A stretch of 64,000 bases of DNA, taken from assembly GCA_934149515.1 (NCBI GenBank), contig CAKPFD010000001.1, forward strand, positions 1 to 64,000, written 5' to 3'. The notes beneath the pieces are model-generated. The model saw only the letters and a list, made by a program, of their open reading frames with translations, did no database searches and was not told the origin of the DNA. This DNA comes from an uncultured Bacilli bacterium. Lineage in GTDB: Bacteria; Bacillota_I; Bacilli_A; RF39; UBA660. Made by a program: the position numbers and the translations under genes. Shown here piece by piece: positions 1-10,416 of this stretch. The stretch's first letter is position 1. Every line of letters begins with the position of its first letter.

Positions 1-52
1 CAAAATTTCTTGTCTTTTCTAAAGACGTATCTCTTGCCATATATTATCCTTT

Positions 53-520
53 CTACCAACGATAATGTGCATAAGCTTTATTTGCTTCTGCCATTCTATG
101 GGTATCTTCACGTTTTTTAACAGCTGCTCCTGTTCCATTTGCAGCATCCATAATTTCACTAGCTAAATTATCAGCCATACCACGTCCACCACGTTTTCTA
201 GAAAAACCAACTAACCAACGTAATGCTAATGCTTCAGCTCTTGCTGGAGTAACTTCTACTGGTACTTGATAATTAGAACCACCAACACGACGTGATTTAA
301 CTTCAACAGCTGGTCTTATATTATTCATTGCTTCATTAAATACTTCTAATGGATCACGGCCAGTTTTATCTTTAATTGTATCAAATGCTTCATAAAGAAT
401 TGTTTGAGCAGTTCCTTTTTTACCATCTAACATAATTGTATTTACTAATTTAGTAACCGTTTTAGACTTATATATAGGATCTGGTAATACGTCTCTTTTT
501 ACCGCACGTCTTTTACGCAT
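53..520 (-). CDS. rpsG: 30S ribosomal protein S7
   Basis: Primary 16S rRNA-binding protein that nucleates assembly of the 30S head and lies at the mRNA exit/E site. The 155-residue product has the usual S7 length and the conserved basic N-terminus ([15 protein letters not shown]) and the [12 protein letters not shown] segment. A strong ribosome-binding site (AGGGAGG) lies 8 bases before the ATG. It follows rpsL by 29 bases in the standard str operon order; fusA and tuf would be expected next, beyond the window edge. Transcription probably starts upstream of rpsL. Identification is secure. Confidence 0.98.
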   Translation of the reverse strand: MRKRRAVKRDVLPDPIYKSKTVTKLVNTIMLDGKKGTAQTILYEAFDTIKDKTGRDPLEVFNEAMNNIRPAVEVKSRRVGGSNYQVPVEVTPARAEALALRWLVGFSRKRGGRGMADNLASEIMDAANGTGAAVKKREDTHRMAEANKAYAHYRW

Positions 521-549
521 AAGTATATCCTCCCTTCACTTATTTCATT

Positions 550-960
550 TTACTTAGGTCTTTTAGCACCGTATTTACTACGACCTTGTTTTCTATCTTT
601 CACACCTGCTGTATCTAAAGCACCGCGAACAATATGATAACGAACTCCGATCAAGTCCTTAACACGTCCACCACGTACTAATACAACACTATGCTCTTGT
701 AGATTGTGACCAATACCAGGAATATAAGTATCAACTTCTTTTCCGTTTGATAAACGTACACGAGCATACTTACGTAGAGCTGAGTTTGGTTTCTTTGGTG
801 TCTTTGTTCCTACACGAGTACAAACGCCACGTTTTTGAGGTGATGGATTATTAGTTGATTTTCTTCTAATTGTATTAACGCCAACACCTAAAACAGGAGC
901 CTTACTTTTTCTTACTTTATTTCCTCTTCCTTTACGGACTAATTGGTTAATTGTAGGCAT
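550..960 (-). CDS. rpsL: 30S ribosomal protein S12
   Basis: Decoding-centre protein of the small subunit. The 136-residue product carries the conserved [11 protein letters not shown] start, the [15 protein letters not shown] segment that contains the lysine linked to streptomycin resistance in other bacteria, and the [13 protein letters not shown] tail. The start is set by AAAGGAG 8 bases upstream. It is the first gene of the str operon here, with its own promoter and a leader hairpin; rpsG follows after 29 bases. Confidence 0.98.
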   Translation of the reverse strand: MPTINQLVRKGRGNKVRKSKAPVLGVGVNTIRRKSTNNPSPQKRGVCTRVGTKTPKKPNSALRKYARVRLSNGKEVDTYIPGIGHNLQEHSVVLVRGGRVKDLIGVRYHIVRGALDTAGVKDRKQGRSKYGAKRPK

Positions 961-1017
961 AAAATCTATCTCCTTTCTTCACACATATCCGGGTGTATCA
1001 TTTTGACTTCTAAATAA

Positions 1018-1040
1018 AGTTTTGCCCCAAAAGCAAAACT
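1018..1040 (-). promoter_or_regulatory. Leader hairpin in the rpsL 5' UTR
   Basis: In the transcript the arms AGTTTTGC and GCAAAACT are perfectly complementary around a 7-base loop, and the hairpin is followed by TTATTT. It sits about 30 bases after the promoter and 58 bases before rpsL. It resembles an attenuator or a protein-binding leader structure; the U-run is too interrupted to call a strong terminator. Function is inferred only. Confidence 0.5.
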
Positions 1041-1059
1041 AAATTTAATAGCGTATTTA

Positions 1060-1088
1060 ATATAACACCATAGTTAGTAACTTGTCAA
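1060..1088 (-). promoter_or_regulatory. Sigma-A promoter of the str operon
   Basis: Read on the minus strand, TTGACA (1083-1088) and TTATAT (1060-1065) are separated by 17 bases. The predicted start lies about 90 bases upstream of the rpsL coding region, leaving room for the leader hairpin. Confidence 0.75.
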
Positions 1089-1103
1089 CCATAAGTTAAA
1101 AAA

Positions 1104-2759
1104 TCAATCATGAAAACAACTTCCACCAATAAATTCTCGAATAATGGAATCATCGGGTATTGCTTCACTAGCAATCGGCAAGATAAGTCGTAACATATTT
1201 AATAGTCTTTTTGCCTCTTCATAATAATTAGAATTTTCATCTACAGAATACAAAAGTGGTTCCCCGTATGTTTTTAATACACCAAGTTCATAAATCAAAG
1301 CTGTATTAATAGTAGAATCAGCTTCATCTTGATAAGGGAAAATATATAACTCTTCTCCTTTGCGAACATTTGGCCATACTTTAAGTGTATCTTCAACAGA
1401 ATATCCCCTAGTACGATTATCACGAACAATTCTTCTTAAAAGGCGATTATCTGTCGTCGGAAAACGATTATGATTATCTAAATTAAGTTCTGTCAAAGCA
1501 GATAAATAAATTTTATATTTACGATCATTAGAAATTGTTGCTAAAATTTTAGGATTTAATGCATGAATTCCTTCCATTAAAAGAATATCATCAGCACCAA
1601 GTTCTAATTCTTTTTTAAACGCCTTTTTCCCTTCTATAAAATTATAAATAGGTGCTTTTACCTTTTTACCAGCTAATAAGTCAGAAATTTGTTGATTTAA
1701 AAGTTCATGATCAATTGCTTCAAAGCATTCATAATCTGGTTCTCCTTTTTCATTCGTTGGTGTCTGATTTCTTTCTACAAAGTAATCATCCATGCTGATC
1801 ATTTTAGGATGTAAACCAAGACTTCTCAAATACATACATAATTTCATCGTAGTTGTAGTTTTTCCAGAGGAAGAAGGACCGGCTAATAAAATAATCTTCT
1901 TTGTCGCTTTGTTTTTTTCTATTTCTTTAGCAACATTTAACAATCGATTACTTTGTAAAGTTTCATCCATACGGATCAAATCATTGATTTTTCCATGAGA
2001 AACAATATAATTTAAATCAGCAACATTTTCAATATGCATTAATTTACCCCAATCATGACACTCTTTAAACACTTTAAACATATGTGGATGATGAACGTAT
2101 TCACTAATTCGATTAGAACTATAAAGTGTTGGAAATTGTAAAATAAAACCATTATCATGTAGATAAGTTAATTTAAAATCTTTTAAAAGACCTGTAGAGG
2201 TTGGCATTTGTTGATAAAAATAATTATAATAATTTCCAAGTCGATAAAGTGTTACAAAAGTATTGGTATTATATTTCATAATATTAGCCTTTGGCAAATC
2301 ACCAAGTTCTTCAAAATAACGAATAGCAGAAACTCTTTCAATACTAACTTTTGTAATTTCTAAATCCATTTTTACGAAAGATAACATCTTTGTCCCAATA
2401 GCCCTTACTAGGGTTTGACTAATTGGAAATGTCGTTTCTATATAAATACCTTTATCTAGGGAATGTTGAACAATAATATTTGCGTTTTCACCATACAAAG
2501 ATTTAACAGCAACAAATAACAACATAGTTAATCCTGCAATATGAGTTCTATTTCCAATTCTTGAATTCAAATCAAAAAATTCAATGTCACATGGTTTTGA
2601 TATCACATAACTAAGTTCCCTATAAATATTATCAACTTTAGCAATTAAAATAGGAAATCTAAATTCAGATGCAAATTGCTTACTAAGTTGTAATAAAGTC
2701 ATTCCAAATGGAATATCCATTTTTTTTCCATGAACTGTGATAGTTAATGATTCAATCAT
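1104..2759 (-). CDS. TGS-domain nucleoside (uridine-type) kinase
   Basis: A 551-residue protein with an N-terminal TGS/threonyl-tRNA synthetase-like region (about residues 1-220) and a C-terminal P-loop kinase domain of the uridine kinase/phosphoribulokinase family. The Walker A motif GPSSSGKTTT is at about residue 294 and is followed by SMDDYF and LLMEGIHALNP, both typical of uridine kinases. This fusion is known in Firmicutes as a putative nucleoside kinase; the TGS part is presumed regulatory. The start is supported by GAAGGTGA upstream and by a good promoter at 2785-2813. It is divergent from clpP. The exact substrate cannot be told from the sequence. Confidence 0.85.
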   Translation of the reverse strand: MIESLTITVHGKKMDIPFGMTLLQLSKQFASEFRFPILIAKVDNIYRELSYVISKPCDIEFFDLNSRIGNRTHIAGLTMLLFVAVKSLYGENANIIVQHSLDKGIYIETTFPISQTLVRAIGTKMLSFVKMDLEITKVSIERVSAIRYFEELGDLPKANIMKYNTNTFVTLYRLGNYYNYFYQQMPTSTGLLKDFKLTYLHDNGFILQFPTLYSSNRISEYVHHPHMFKVFKECHDWGKLMHIENVADLNYIVSHGKINDLIRMDETLQSNRLLNVAKEIEKNKATKKIILLAGPSSSGKTTTTMKLCMYLRSLGLHPKMISMDDYFVERNQTPTNEKGEPDYECFEAIDHELLNQQISDLLAGKKVKAPIYNFIEGKKAFKKELELGADDILLMEGIHALNPKILATISNDRKYKIYLSALTELNLDNHNRFPTTDNRLLRRIVRDNRTRGYSVEDTLKVWPNVRKGEELYIFPYQDEADSTINTALIYELGVLKTYGEPLLYSVDENSNYYEEAKRLLNMLRLILPIASEAIPDDSIIREFIGGSCFHD

Positions 2760-2784
2760 ATTTTCACCTTCTTATTCTATATTG

Positions 2785-2813
2785 ATTATAGCAAATACCA
2801 TTGTTCTTGTCTA
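2785..2813 (-). promoter_or_regulatory. Promoter of the nucleoside kinase gene
   Basis: On the minus strand TAGACA (2808-2813) is 17 bases from TATAAT (2785-2790), and the -10 is extended (TGC directly before TATAAT). It lies about 25 bases upstream of the start codon, in the short divergent interval with clpP. Confidence 0.75.
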
Positions 2814-2881
2814 ATAATTTTGACGAATTAATCGTTGTATATTTTATGATGGAAATGGATAAAGTAGAATTAGGTGATGAT

Positions 2882-3460
2882 ATGAATTTAGTTCCCATGA
2901 TCGTAGAGAAAGAATTAACTGGTGAAAGAAGTTATGATATTTTTTCTAAGTTGTTAAAAAACAGAATCGTCATTTTATCTGGTACAATTGATGATAATAT
3001 TTCTAATACAGTTGTTGCAGAATTATTATATTTAGATTCTATTAATCATGAAGATATTTCTTTATATATTAATTCTCCAGGTGGTTCTGTTACCGCTGGT
3101 ATGGCAATTTATGATACCATGAATTTTATTAAAAGTGATGTTTCTACCATTTGTATAGGAATAGCTGCTAGTATGGCTGCTTTTCTATTATCAAGTGGAA
3201 AAGAGAACAAAAGATATATTTTACCGAATGCTGAAGTAATGATTCATCAACCATTAGGTGGCGCACAAGGACAAGCAACTGAAATTAAAATAGTAGCAGA
3301 ACACATTTTAAAAACAAAAAAGAAATTAAACACTATACTTGCCAAAAACACCAAAAACAGCTTAAAAAAAATAGCACACGATACAGAACGTGATTATTAT
3401 TTAGATGCCCAAGAAGCCTTAAAATATGGACTAATTGATAAAATTTTAGAAACCAAATAA
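2882..3460 (+). CDS. clpP: ATP-dependent Clp protease proteolytic subunit
   Basis: Barrel-forming serine peptidase that degrades substrates delivered by Clp ATPases such as the ClpC encoded at 15-17 kb. The catalytic Ser is in GIAASMAAF (about residue 97), the His in MIHQPLGG (about 122) and the Asp in the [13 protein letters not shown] segment (about 171). The open frame extends upstream to 2801, but the ATG at 2882 is preferred: AGGTGATG pairs with the 16S tail at the right distance, and the resulting 192-residue protein begins [10 protein letters not shown] as usual. It is the only complete gene left of oriC on the plus strand, and its stop abuts the whiA stop. A weak promoter may lie at about 2820-2850 (TTGACG). 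No CtsR-type operator was seen. Confidence 0.96.
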   Translation: MNLVPMIVEKELTGERSYDIFSKLLKNRIVILSGTIDDNISNTVVAELLYLDSINHEDISLYINSPGGSVTAGMAIYDTMNFIKSDVSTICIGIAASMAAFLLSSGKENKRYILPNAEVMIHQPLGGAQGQATEIKIVAEHILKTKKKLNTILAKNTKNSLKKIAHDTERDYYLDAQEALKYGLIDKILETK

Positions 3461-4366
3461 TTATTGCAATTTACTTGCTAATTCTTTGATTTTTCGAAAG
3501 CGATGATTCAAACCAGATTTTGTAATCTTTTTTCCTGTTTCCAAACTGATAATTTCACTTAATTCTTTTAAAGAAACCTCTGGATATTTTTTACGATAAG
3601 TAAGTGCCTCCAAAGTTTTAGCATCTAATAATTCAACAGCTAAATTATCTTCTAAAATCTGAATATAACCAAGTTGCTGTGTAGCAGTTTCAATAATACG
3701 ATCCATATTGGCTTGTTCACAGTTATTTAAACGATTCGTTTTATTTTTTTGTTCATGATAAGCACGCATATCTTCATAATACAACACTGCTTTTGTTGTG
3801 TTCAAAAGTTTCAAAAAATCACTTATTTTTTCAGCTTCTTTCAAGTAAATCATATATCCTTTATCACGACTTAATAATTTTGCATTTAATTCAAATTTAT
3901 TTAAAATTTTCTGAACAAAAACTGCTTCTGTAGGTTGAGCAATAAAAAGTTCTAAATGATATTGAGAAGTTTTAGGATCATTAATGCTTCCAGCTGCTAA
4001 AAAAACTCCTCGTAAATAGTTTCTTGCTTCTTCATTACCATCCACGATATAAAAATCAGGTGTTTCTTTTCTTAAGCATAATAAAGAGATCAAAAAGTCA
4101 CAGTTATTTTTAATGAGAATAGAATATAAATCCTTTTTACTAAAATTATTACCTTGAATAGTATTAACTTCATAAGTTATTTCTTGAATGCGATCAAACA
4201 TATCACATAAAAAAGAAATGATTTTTTTATTTTCATTTGTTAACATAATACCATTATCAATGAATGTTGCATTATTACGCACAAATCCACAAAGCAAAGC
4301 AATCGCTTCTGTTTGTGTAAAAGAAAAAGATGTTATTTCATTCTTCACTTGCATTGTAAAAGACAT
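3461..4366 (-). CDS. whiA: DNA-binding protein WhiA
   Basis: WhiA has a degenerate LAGLIDADG homing-endonuclease fold (N-terminal two thirds) joined to a C-terminal helix-turn-helix; in Gram-positive bacteria it influences division and chromosome segregation, and in actinomycetes sporulation. Visible features are the SFTMQVKNEI start, GVFLAAGSI, and the C-terminal GLNHRFRKI HTH segment. I place the start at the ATG at 4366, because the GAGGTGG of the upstream yvcK tail provides its ribosome-binding site. It is 2 bases from the yvcK stop, so the two are translationally linked. The 3' end touches clpP head to head. Confidence 0.95.
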   Translation of the reverse strand: MSFTMQVKNEITSFSFTQTEAIALLCGFVRNNATFIDNGIMLTNENKKIISFLCDMFDRIQEITYEVNTIQGNNFSKKDLYSILIKNNCDFLISLLCLRKETPDFYIVDGNEEARNYLRGVFLAAGSINDPKTSQYHLELFIAQPTEAVFVQKILNKFELNAKLLSRDKGYMIYLKEAEKISDFLKLLNTTKAVLYYEDMRAYHEQKNKTNRLNNCEQANMDRIIETATQQLGYIQILEDNLAVELLDAKTLEALTYRKKYPEVSLKELSEIISLETGKKITKSGLNHRFRKIKELASKLQ

Positions 4367-4368
4367 TT

Positions 4369-5325
4369 TTACCACCTCATTAAGTATGAAAATATTAAAA
4401 AGCTTAATTTTTGATTATCATGGCGAAGTCTTTGTTGTTCAACATTTAACAAATCAGCTTCTATCAATTCTATATCATAAGATGAAAGAACATCATAATC
4501 AATTAAAACTGGTTGTTTTTGCTCTTGAATAGAATATTTTTCGATTAATTCTTGCGATATTTTAGAATTAGAAGCAATAACAACATCAAGTTTTCTATTT
4601 CCCAAATATTGATTTAATAATTTTACATGATCACCAACGGAGAATCGATCTGTTTCACCTGGTTGTGTAACAATGTTACAAACATACATTAAAGGTGCAC
4701 TACTTTTATCGATCGCTTCTATTATTTTAGATGATAAAAGGTGTGGTAACACACTAGTATACAAACTTCCCATACTAAAAACCAACAAATCAGCTTCAGA
4801 AATTGCGTCTATTACCTCCGGCACAATAGTAGGTTCCTCTTTATAAAACAAACGCTGAACACTGCTAGGATAAGTGGTTATATTTTCTTCCCCTTCAACA
4901 ATTTGCCGATCATTCATTTGAGCCATCAAAGTAATGGTAGAACTTTCTGATAATGGCAAAACCTTGTGTTCAATAGAAAGTAAATCAGACAAAGCCAAAA
5001 TTGCATTTTTCAAACTACCAGTTGTCTGTAATAAAGAAAGTAACATTAAATTACCCAACGCATGTCCATTTAAATCACTCGTTGTTTGAAACCGATACTC
5101 CAACATTTCTTTAATGGAAGAAGGTACAGAAGACAAGCTCGTAATAGTTTTCCTAATATCTCCTACTGCAGGAATATGAAATTCTTCGCGCAATTTTCCA
5201 GTACTACTACCAGTATCTGAAACAGCAATAATTGCTGTAATGTCAACAGGATACTCTTTTAATCCAGAAAGTAAATTTGATAAACCTGTACCACCGCCAA
5301 AAACAACAATTTTCTTTCTCATCAT
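4369..5325 (-). CDS. yvcK: YvcK/CofD-like gluconeogenesis factor
   Basis: A member of the CofD-like family that, in B. subtilis, binds UDP-sugars and is needed for growth and shape on gluconeogenic carbon sources. The 318-residue protein shows the glycine-rich start VVFGGGTGLSNLL, the VSDTGSSTGKLRE motif and the GDIRKTI segment typical of the family. It overlaps the trxB stop by ATGA and its own last codons carry the whiA ribosome-binding site. In most relatives rapZ sits immediately upstream; here trxB does instead. Confidence 0.93.
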   Translation of the reverse strand: MMRKKIVVFGGGTGLSNLLSGLKEYPVDITAIIAVSDTGSSTGKLREEFHIPAVGDIRKTITSLSSVPSSIKEMLEYRFQTTSDLNGHALGNLMLLSLLQTTGSLKNAILALSDLLSIEHKVLPLSESSTITLMAQMNDRQIVEGEENITTYPSSVQRLFYKEEPTIVPEVIDAISEADLLVFSMGSLYTSVLPHLLSSKIIEAIDKSSAPLMYVCNIVTQPGETDRFSVGDHVKLLNQYLGNRKLDVVIASNSKISQELIEKYSIQEQKQPVLIDYDVLSSYDIELIEADLLNVEQQRLRHDNQKLSFLIFSYLMRW

Positions 5326-6218
5326 TCTTCCCTCGCAATCTTTAACGCAACCTGTACTGCTTCACTCATAGCAATAACAATTTGGTAATCCTGTTTCAAA
5401 ATACAATCACCAACTGCAAATATACCAGGTATAGCAGTTTGATACGTATCATTAACTGTAATGTAAGATTGTTCATCACAGATACCAAGATCGGAAAAAA
5501 CTTGTGTATTTGGTTGTTTACCAATATAAGCAAAGACTGCATCACATTCTAATTTTTGTTGAGAGTTCAACAATACAGAAGTGATTTTTGTATGTGTATC
5601 GTCTGTTATTATTTGTTGTACTTCTCCTTCGACAAAGGAAACATTAGAAAGTGAAAATACCTTATCTTGCAAAACTTTTTGAGCACGATAACATTTACTT
5701 CTATGAACTAAAACAACAGAAGCAGCAATCTTACTAAGATAATACACTGCTTCAAAAGCACTATTTCCACCACCTATGACAACCACTGATTTATTTTTAT
5801 ATAAAGCCCCATCACACACCGCACAATAACTAAGTCCTTTATGTACTAATGAAGATTCATCTTCTACTTCTAATTTTCTACTATGTCTACCTGTTGCAAT
5901 AATAACAAAAGAAGCTTGATATGTATCTTTTACTGTTGTAATAACTTTCTTATTATTTTCTATTTTAATAGATTGAACTGCCTGATAAAAAATGGGAACA
6001 TGTAAATTTTGTACTTGCTTTAAAATATGTAAAGCTAGATCACTTCCACTAATTTTACTAAAACCAGGATAATTTTCAATAGTAGCATTATCCACAATTT
6101 GCCCACCTGGCATATTTGCTTCCAATATGCAACAAGAAATGCCAGCTCTTGCCAAATAGATAGCAGCAGTCATACCAGCAACACCACAACCAATAATAAC
6201 AACGTTATACTCTTTCAT
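5322..6218 (-). CDS. trxB: Thioredoxin reductase
   Basis: FAD/NADPH flavoenzyme that reduces thioredoxin in the cytoplasm. The FAD-binding motif GCGVAGMTAAIYLARAG is at the N-terminus, the redox-active CAVC at about residues 130-133, the NADPH-binding GGGNSAFEA follows, and GIFAVGDCI is near the C-terminus. Length (298 aa) is slightly short of the usual 305-315. It overlaps lgt by 14 bases and yvcK by 4, forming the compact run lgt-trxB-yvcK-whiA. Confidence 0.95.
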   Translation of the reverse strand: MKEYNVVIIGCGVAGMTAAIYLARAGISCCILEANMPGGQIVDNATIENYPGFSKISGSDLALHILKQVQNLHVPIFYQAVQSIKIENNKKVITTVKDTYQASFVIIATGRHSRKLEVEDESSLVHKGLSYCAVCDGALYKNKSVVVIGGGNSAFEAVYYLSKIAASVVLVHRSKCYRAQKVLQDKVFSLSNVSFVEGEVQQIITDDTHTKITSVLLNSQQKLECDAVFAYIGKQPNTQVFSDLGICDEQSYITVNDTYQTAIPGIFAVGDCILKQDYQIVIAMSEAVQVALKIAREE

Positions 6219-7017
6219 AAATTTTCTCCTTTTGATAAAGATGTGCTAATTTAGGATCACGTCGGTAATGGAAAAACAATAAATAAATGCCAACAAGAAA
6301 TAACAAACAAGAAACAAGTTGTGCTATTCTTATCGATCCAAACATCAAACTATCTGTTCGCAATCCTTCTATAAAAAATCGTAAAATAGCATACCAAACC
6401 ATATATCCACCAGTTAATTGTCCTATTTTTAAATAAGGATAGCGACGAAATAAAAGCAGCAAACCAAAACCAATGAAATTACCAAGTGATTCATATAAAA
6501 AAGTAGGCTGTCGATAAAAACCATCAATTTTCATTCCTTCTATGATAAAAGTAGGAATATGTTGGTTTACCAAATAGGATTTACTGACAATGGCACCATA
6601 AGCTTCACCATTAAAAAAGTTACCCCATCTACCAATTGCTTGACCAATAATCAAACCAACCACTAAAATATCAAGAAGTTTCAACAAACGAATTTTATTC
6701 TTTTTCGTATAATAAAAAAGAAAGAAAATACCAGCTAACACTCCACCATGAATTGCAAGACCACCATTCCATATTTCAAAAATTTCAATAGGTCTAGCAA
6801 GATAATAAGAGAGATTAAAAAGAACATAATACCCTCTTGCACCAATAATTGCAACTATCATTGTATAAAAAATAATGTCCGATAATTGGTCTAAAGAAAG
6901 ACCTTGTTTTCTCGCTTCACGATAAATAAAATAACTACCCGTAATAATTCCTAATAAAATAAAGATAGAATACCAATAAATTTGAAAAAATCCAAGATCA
7001 ATAGCTACCCTATTCAT
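6205..7017 (-). CDS. lgt: Prolipoprotein diacylglyceryl transferase
   Basis: Membrane enzyme that adds diacylglycerol to the lipobox cysteine of preprolipoproteins, the first step of lipoprotein maturation. The 270-residue protein has about seven hydrophobic segments, the LAIHGGVLAG motif, and the GRWGNFFNGEAYG motif that contains the essential Arg/Asn region. Its presence means the organism anchors lipoproteins. It overlaps the preceding small membrane-protein gene by 8 bases and trxB by 14. Confidence 0.95.
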   Translation of the reverse strand: MNRVAIDLGFFQIYWYSIFILLGIITGSYFIYREARKQGLSLDQLSDIIFYTMIVAIIGARGYYVLFNLSYYLARPIEIFEIWNGGLAIHGGVLAGIFFLFYYTKKNKIRLLKLLDILVVGLIIGQAIGRWGNFFNGEAYGAIVSKSYLVNQHIPTFIIEGMKIDGFYRQPTFLYESLGNFIGFGLLLLFRRYPYLKIGQLTGGYMVWYAILRFFIEGLRTDSLMFGSIRIAQLVSCLLFLVGIYLLFFHYRRDPKLAHLYQKEKIYERV

Positions 7018-7438
7018 GTATAGTAACCTTCTTCAAAATAGGTTTAATAATCAAACCATCTACCAATAAATTCATAAAAGAAATTAATAAAGAAATAACA
7101 AGAGCCACCCAAAAATCTGTCAAATTAAAATGAGAACCTAAAATCCAATCTGTTAATTTCAAGATAAAAAGATTAATAAAAGGATAAAATAAGCCTAATG
7201 TTAACCCAGTAATAGGAATTGTCAAAGTAACAAGGACTGGTTTGATCGTTTTATTTAATATATAAATAATAAAAGTTGCTAAGCAAGAATACAAAAAAGG
7301 GTGCACATCATCCAGTTGAAAAGATTTAAAAAATTTAGAAACAAGAAAGAATACAAATAAATAGCCTAAAAAATATAATAACCACTCTAATATTTTATTT
7401 ATTCTTTTTTTTCCATCTGAAACAATAACAACCCTCAT
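7010..7438 (-). CDS. Phage-holin/YvlD-like four-helix membrane protein
   Basis: A 142-residue protein with four predicted membrane helices, at about residues 17-37, 48-63, 67-92 and 105-130. The pattern, with TIPITGLTLGLFYPFINLFILKLTDW in helix 3, fits the family of small four-helix proteins represented by B. subtilis YvlD and annotated as phage holin family (no evidence of lysis role here). It is the first gene of the lgt-trxB-yvcK-whiA run and has a good GGAGGG ribosome-binding site. Function is unknown. Confidence 0.7.
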   Translation of the reverse strand: MRVVIVSDGKKRINKILEWLLYFLGYLFVFFLVSKFFKSFQLDDVHPFLYSCLATFIIYILNKTIKPVLVTLTIPITGLTLGLFYPFINLFILKLTDWILGSHFNLTDFWVALVISLLISFMNLLVDGLIIKPILKKVTIHE

Positions 7439-7457
7439 TCTATTCCCTCCTTGAATA

Positions 7458-10277
7458 TTATGATGTATGATTCAAAATTTTTGCCAAAAATTGACCTGTA
7501 TAAGAAGTTTCAACTTTACTAACTTCCTCTGGTGTGCCACAAGCGACAATTTGCCCACCACCATCGCCACCTTCTGGTCCTAAATCGATAATATAATCAG
7601 CACACTTAATAACATCTAAATTATGTTCAATTACTATAACTGTATCATTATTATCTACTATTTTTTGCAAAATTGCAAGTAAGCGTTTGATATCATCAGA
7701 ATGTAATCCTGTTGTAGGTTCGTCTAAAACAAACAAAGTTTTTCCTGTTGCACGTTTTTGCAATTCTTTTGCTAATTTTACTCTTTCTGCTTCTCCTCCT
7801 GATAAAGTAGGAGCACTCTGTCCTAATTTAATATATCCAAGTCCAACATCTTCTAGTACTTGTAATTTATTTTTAATTTTAGGATGATTAGCAAAAAACT
7901 CTAATGCTTCGCTAACTCGCATTTCTAACACATCAGCAATATTTTTATTTTTATAATAAATATTCAACGTTTCCTGATTGTATCTTGTACCATGACAAAC
8001 TTCGCAAGGAACATAGACATCTGGTAAAAAGTGCATTTCAATCTTTTTTACACCATCACCACGACAAGCTTCGCATCTTCCACCTTTTACGTTAAAAGAA
8101 AAACGATTTTTTTCATAACCAAGCATTTTTGCTTCTTTTGTATTAGTAAATAGTTCTCTAATATCATCAAACACTCCAGTATAAGTAGCCGGATTACTAC
8201 GCGGTGTTCTCCCAATCGGATTTTGTGAAATATCAACTAATTTATCAATGTGATCTAAACCTAGTATTTTATCATGTTTGCCAGGCTTTTCTTTATTACT
8301 ATATAAATAATTTGCAACACTTTTTACTAAAGTTTCTGTAATCAAACTACTTTTCCCACTTCCACTAACACCAGTCACACAAGTAAATGTTCCAAGCGGA
8401 ATTTTAACCTGAATATTTTTTAAATTATTTTCTTTAGCACCTTTAATTGTAATAAATTTACCATTACCTTTTCTTCTTTTTTCTGGAATTTCAATACATT
8501 CTTTTCCACTTAAATATCGACCTGTCAAACTATTTGGATTATCCATTACTTCTTTTGGCGTGCCACAAGCAACAATTTGTCCACCTTCATCACCTGCTTT
8601 AGGTCCAACATCTACCAAATAATCTGCAGCAAGCATTGTATCTGTATCATGTTCCACCACAATTAATGTGTTTCCTAAATCACGCATTTCTAGTAAAGAA
8701 TGAATTAAACGATCATTATCGCGTTGATGAAGTCCAATACTTGGTTCATCTAAAACATACAGTACCCCAGTCAAGCGAGAACCAATCTGTGTCGCCAAAC
8801 GAATTCTTTGTGCCTCGCCACCAGATAATGTCCCAGCACTACGAGCAAGTGTCAAATATTCTAATCCAACATTTTTTAAAAAACTAAGACGATTATTAAT
8901 TTCTTTTAACAATAAATCAGCAATTGTTTTTTGTTCCTCACTCAATTTCAATTGTTCGAAAAAAGGAATTAGTTCTTTAATACTCATACAAGTTACTTCA
9001 TAAATATTTTTACCACCAACTAAAACTGACAAAACATTATCCTGCAATCTAGCACCATGACAAACATCACAAGTATGTTCTACCATATAATGTTCTAACC
9101 ATTCACGTATCCAAGTACTAGTTGTTTCCATATAACGTCTTTCAAGATTAGTAACAATTCCTTCATAATAATCGGTCTGATTAAACAAATTACCACTTTT
9201 AGAATGATAATAGAAATGTATTGGTTCATCACTGCCATATAAAATAAGATTTTTTTCTTTCGTAGATAATTTTTTAAATGGTATATCCATATCAATATGG
9301 TAATGATCACAAACACATTCTAATTTTTTGAAATAAATACCATCTTGATCATCTCCAAGTGTCACGATACATCCTTGCCTCAAACTAAGCATAGGATTTG
9401 GAATCACTAAATCTGGATCTATTTGTAGTTTAACACCTAACCCTTTACATTCTTGACAAGCACCATAAGGTGCATTAAAACTAAAAATACGTGGTTCTAA
9501 TTCAGGAAGAGAAAAATCACAATAAGGGCATGCAAAATCTTCTGAAAAAACGACTTCTTTTTCACCAATAAAACTAACAACAACTTTACCATGACTTAAA
9601 CGAAGTGCATTTTCTAAACTTTCATAAAGTCTACTACGAACATCTTCTTTTAATACAATTCGATCAATCACTACTTCAATAGAAGATTTTTTATTCTTAT
9701 CAAGAACAATATCGTCTTCCAAATCATGCATCTCACCATTCACTCTAACACGAACATAACCTTCTTTACGCAAAGTTTCTAACAACTCTTTATGAGTTCC
9801 TTTTTCTCCATAAACAACAGGAGACAAAATAATTAACTTAGTTCCCAAAGGATATTCTAAAATTTTAGTAACCATTTCTTCTACACTTTGACTGCTAATT
9901 GGAATATGATGCAAAGGACAATAAGGAACACCAATTCTTGCAAATAATAAACGCAAATAATCATAGATTTCAGTTACCGTTCCAACTGTACTTCTAGGAT
10001 TTTTGCTTGTTGTCTTTTGATCAATACTAATAGCAGGACTTAACCCTTCGATAGAATCAACATCCGGTTTATCTGTTCCACCTAAAAATTGTCTAGCATA
10101 AGCAGATAAACTTTCCACATATCTTCTTTGACCTTCAGCATAAATTGTATCAAAGGCTAAACTACTCTTTCCACTACCACTAACACCCGTCATAACAATC
10201 AATTTATTTTTAGGTAATTCTATTGAAACATTCTTTAAATTATTTTCTCTAGCACCTTTAACAACAATTTTATCCAT
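7458..10277 (-). CDS. uvrA: Excinuclease ABC subunit A
   Basis: Damage-recognition ATPase of nucleotide excision repair, working as a UvrA2-UvrB complex. The 939-residue protein contains two ABC ATPase modules: Walker [14 protein letters not shown] near residue 31 and [13 protein letters not shown] near 630, signature motifs [11 protein letters not shown] and [11 protein letters not shown], and zinc-finger cysteines (CPYC...CQEC and CEAC...CEVC). Length and order are standard. It has its own sigma-A promoter at 10354-10382. uvrB is not adjacent. Confidence 0.98.
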   Translation of the reverse strand: MDKIVVKGARENNLKNVSIELPKNKLIVMTGVSGSGKSSLAFDTIYAEGQRRYVESLSAYARQFLGGTDKPDVDSIEGLSPAISIDQKTTSKNPRSTVGTVTEIYDYLRLLFARIGVPYCPLHHIPISSQSVEEMVTKILEYPLGTKLIILSPVVYGEKGTHKELLETLRKEGYVRVRVNGEMHDLEDDIVLDKNKKSSIEVVIDRIVLKEDVRSRLYESLENALRLSHGKVVVSFIGEKEVVFSEDFACPYCDFSLPELEPRIFSFNAPYGACQECKGLGVKLQIDPDLVIPNPMLSLRQGCIVTLGDDQDGIYFKKLECVCDHYHIDMDIPFKKLSTKEKNLILYGSDEPIHFYYHSKSGNLFNQTDYYEGIVTNLERRYMETTSTWIREWLEHYMVEHTCDVCHGARLQDNVLSVLVGGKNIYEVTCMSIKELIPFFEQLKLSEEQKTIADLLLKEINNRLSFLKNVGLEYLTLARSAGTLSGGEAQRIRLATQIGSRLTGVLYVLDEPSIGLHQRDNDRLIHSLLEMRDLGNTLIVVEHDTDTMLAADYLVDVGPKAGDEGGQIVACGTPKEVMDNPNSLTGRYLSGKECIEIPEKRRKGNGKFITIKGAKENNLKNIQVKIPLGTFTCVTGVSGSGKSSLITETLVKSVANYLYSNKEKPGKHDKILGLDHIDKLVDISQNPIGRTPRSNPATYTGVFDDIRELFTNTKEAKMLGYEKNRFSFNVKGGRCEACRGDGVKKIEMHFLPDVYVPCEVCHGTRYNQETLNIYYKNKNIADVLEMRVSEALEFFANHPKIKNKLQVLEDVGLGYIKLGQSAPTLSGGEAERVKLAKELQKRATGKTLFVLDEPTTGLHSDDIKRLLAILQKIVDNNDTVIVIEHNLDVIKCADYIIDLGPEGGDGGGQIVACGTPEEVSKVETSYTGQFLAKILNHTS

Positions 10278-10353
10278 CTTATCAACTCCTCTGAAATACT
10301 ACTATTAATATGGCATAAATAATAGAAAACATAACATTTTCAAATACACGCTT

Positions 10354-10382
10354 ATTATATATATGAAACATTTGTTTGTCAA
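10354..10382 (-). promoter_or_regulatory. Sigma-A promoter of uvrA
   Basis: TTGACA (10377-10382) and TATAAT (10354-10359) on the minus strand are both consensus and 17 bases apart, about 77 bases upstream of uvrA. No SOS (LexA/DinR) box was recognised next to it by eye. Confidence 0.85.
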
Positions 10383-10390
10383 CCATTCTT

Positions 10391-10416
10391 TAAAAAAATC
10401 ACCAAAAAGGTGATTA
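10391..10416 (-). terminator. Rho-independent terminator after the 10.4-kb gene
   Basis: AATCACC and GGTGATT form a 7-bp stem around five bases, followed by seven U in the transcript. It overlaps the stop codon of the upstream gene and lies directly before the uvrA promoter, separating the two units. Confidence 0.85.

Noticed and set aside
2801..2881. Longer N-terminus for ClpP
   Set aside because: No ribosome-binding site before ATG 2801; the extension lies within the divergent promoter interval and the family begins at [10 protein letters not shown].
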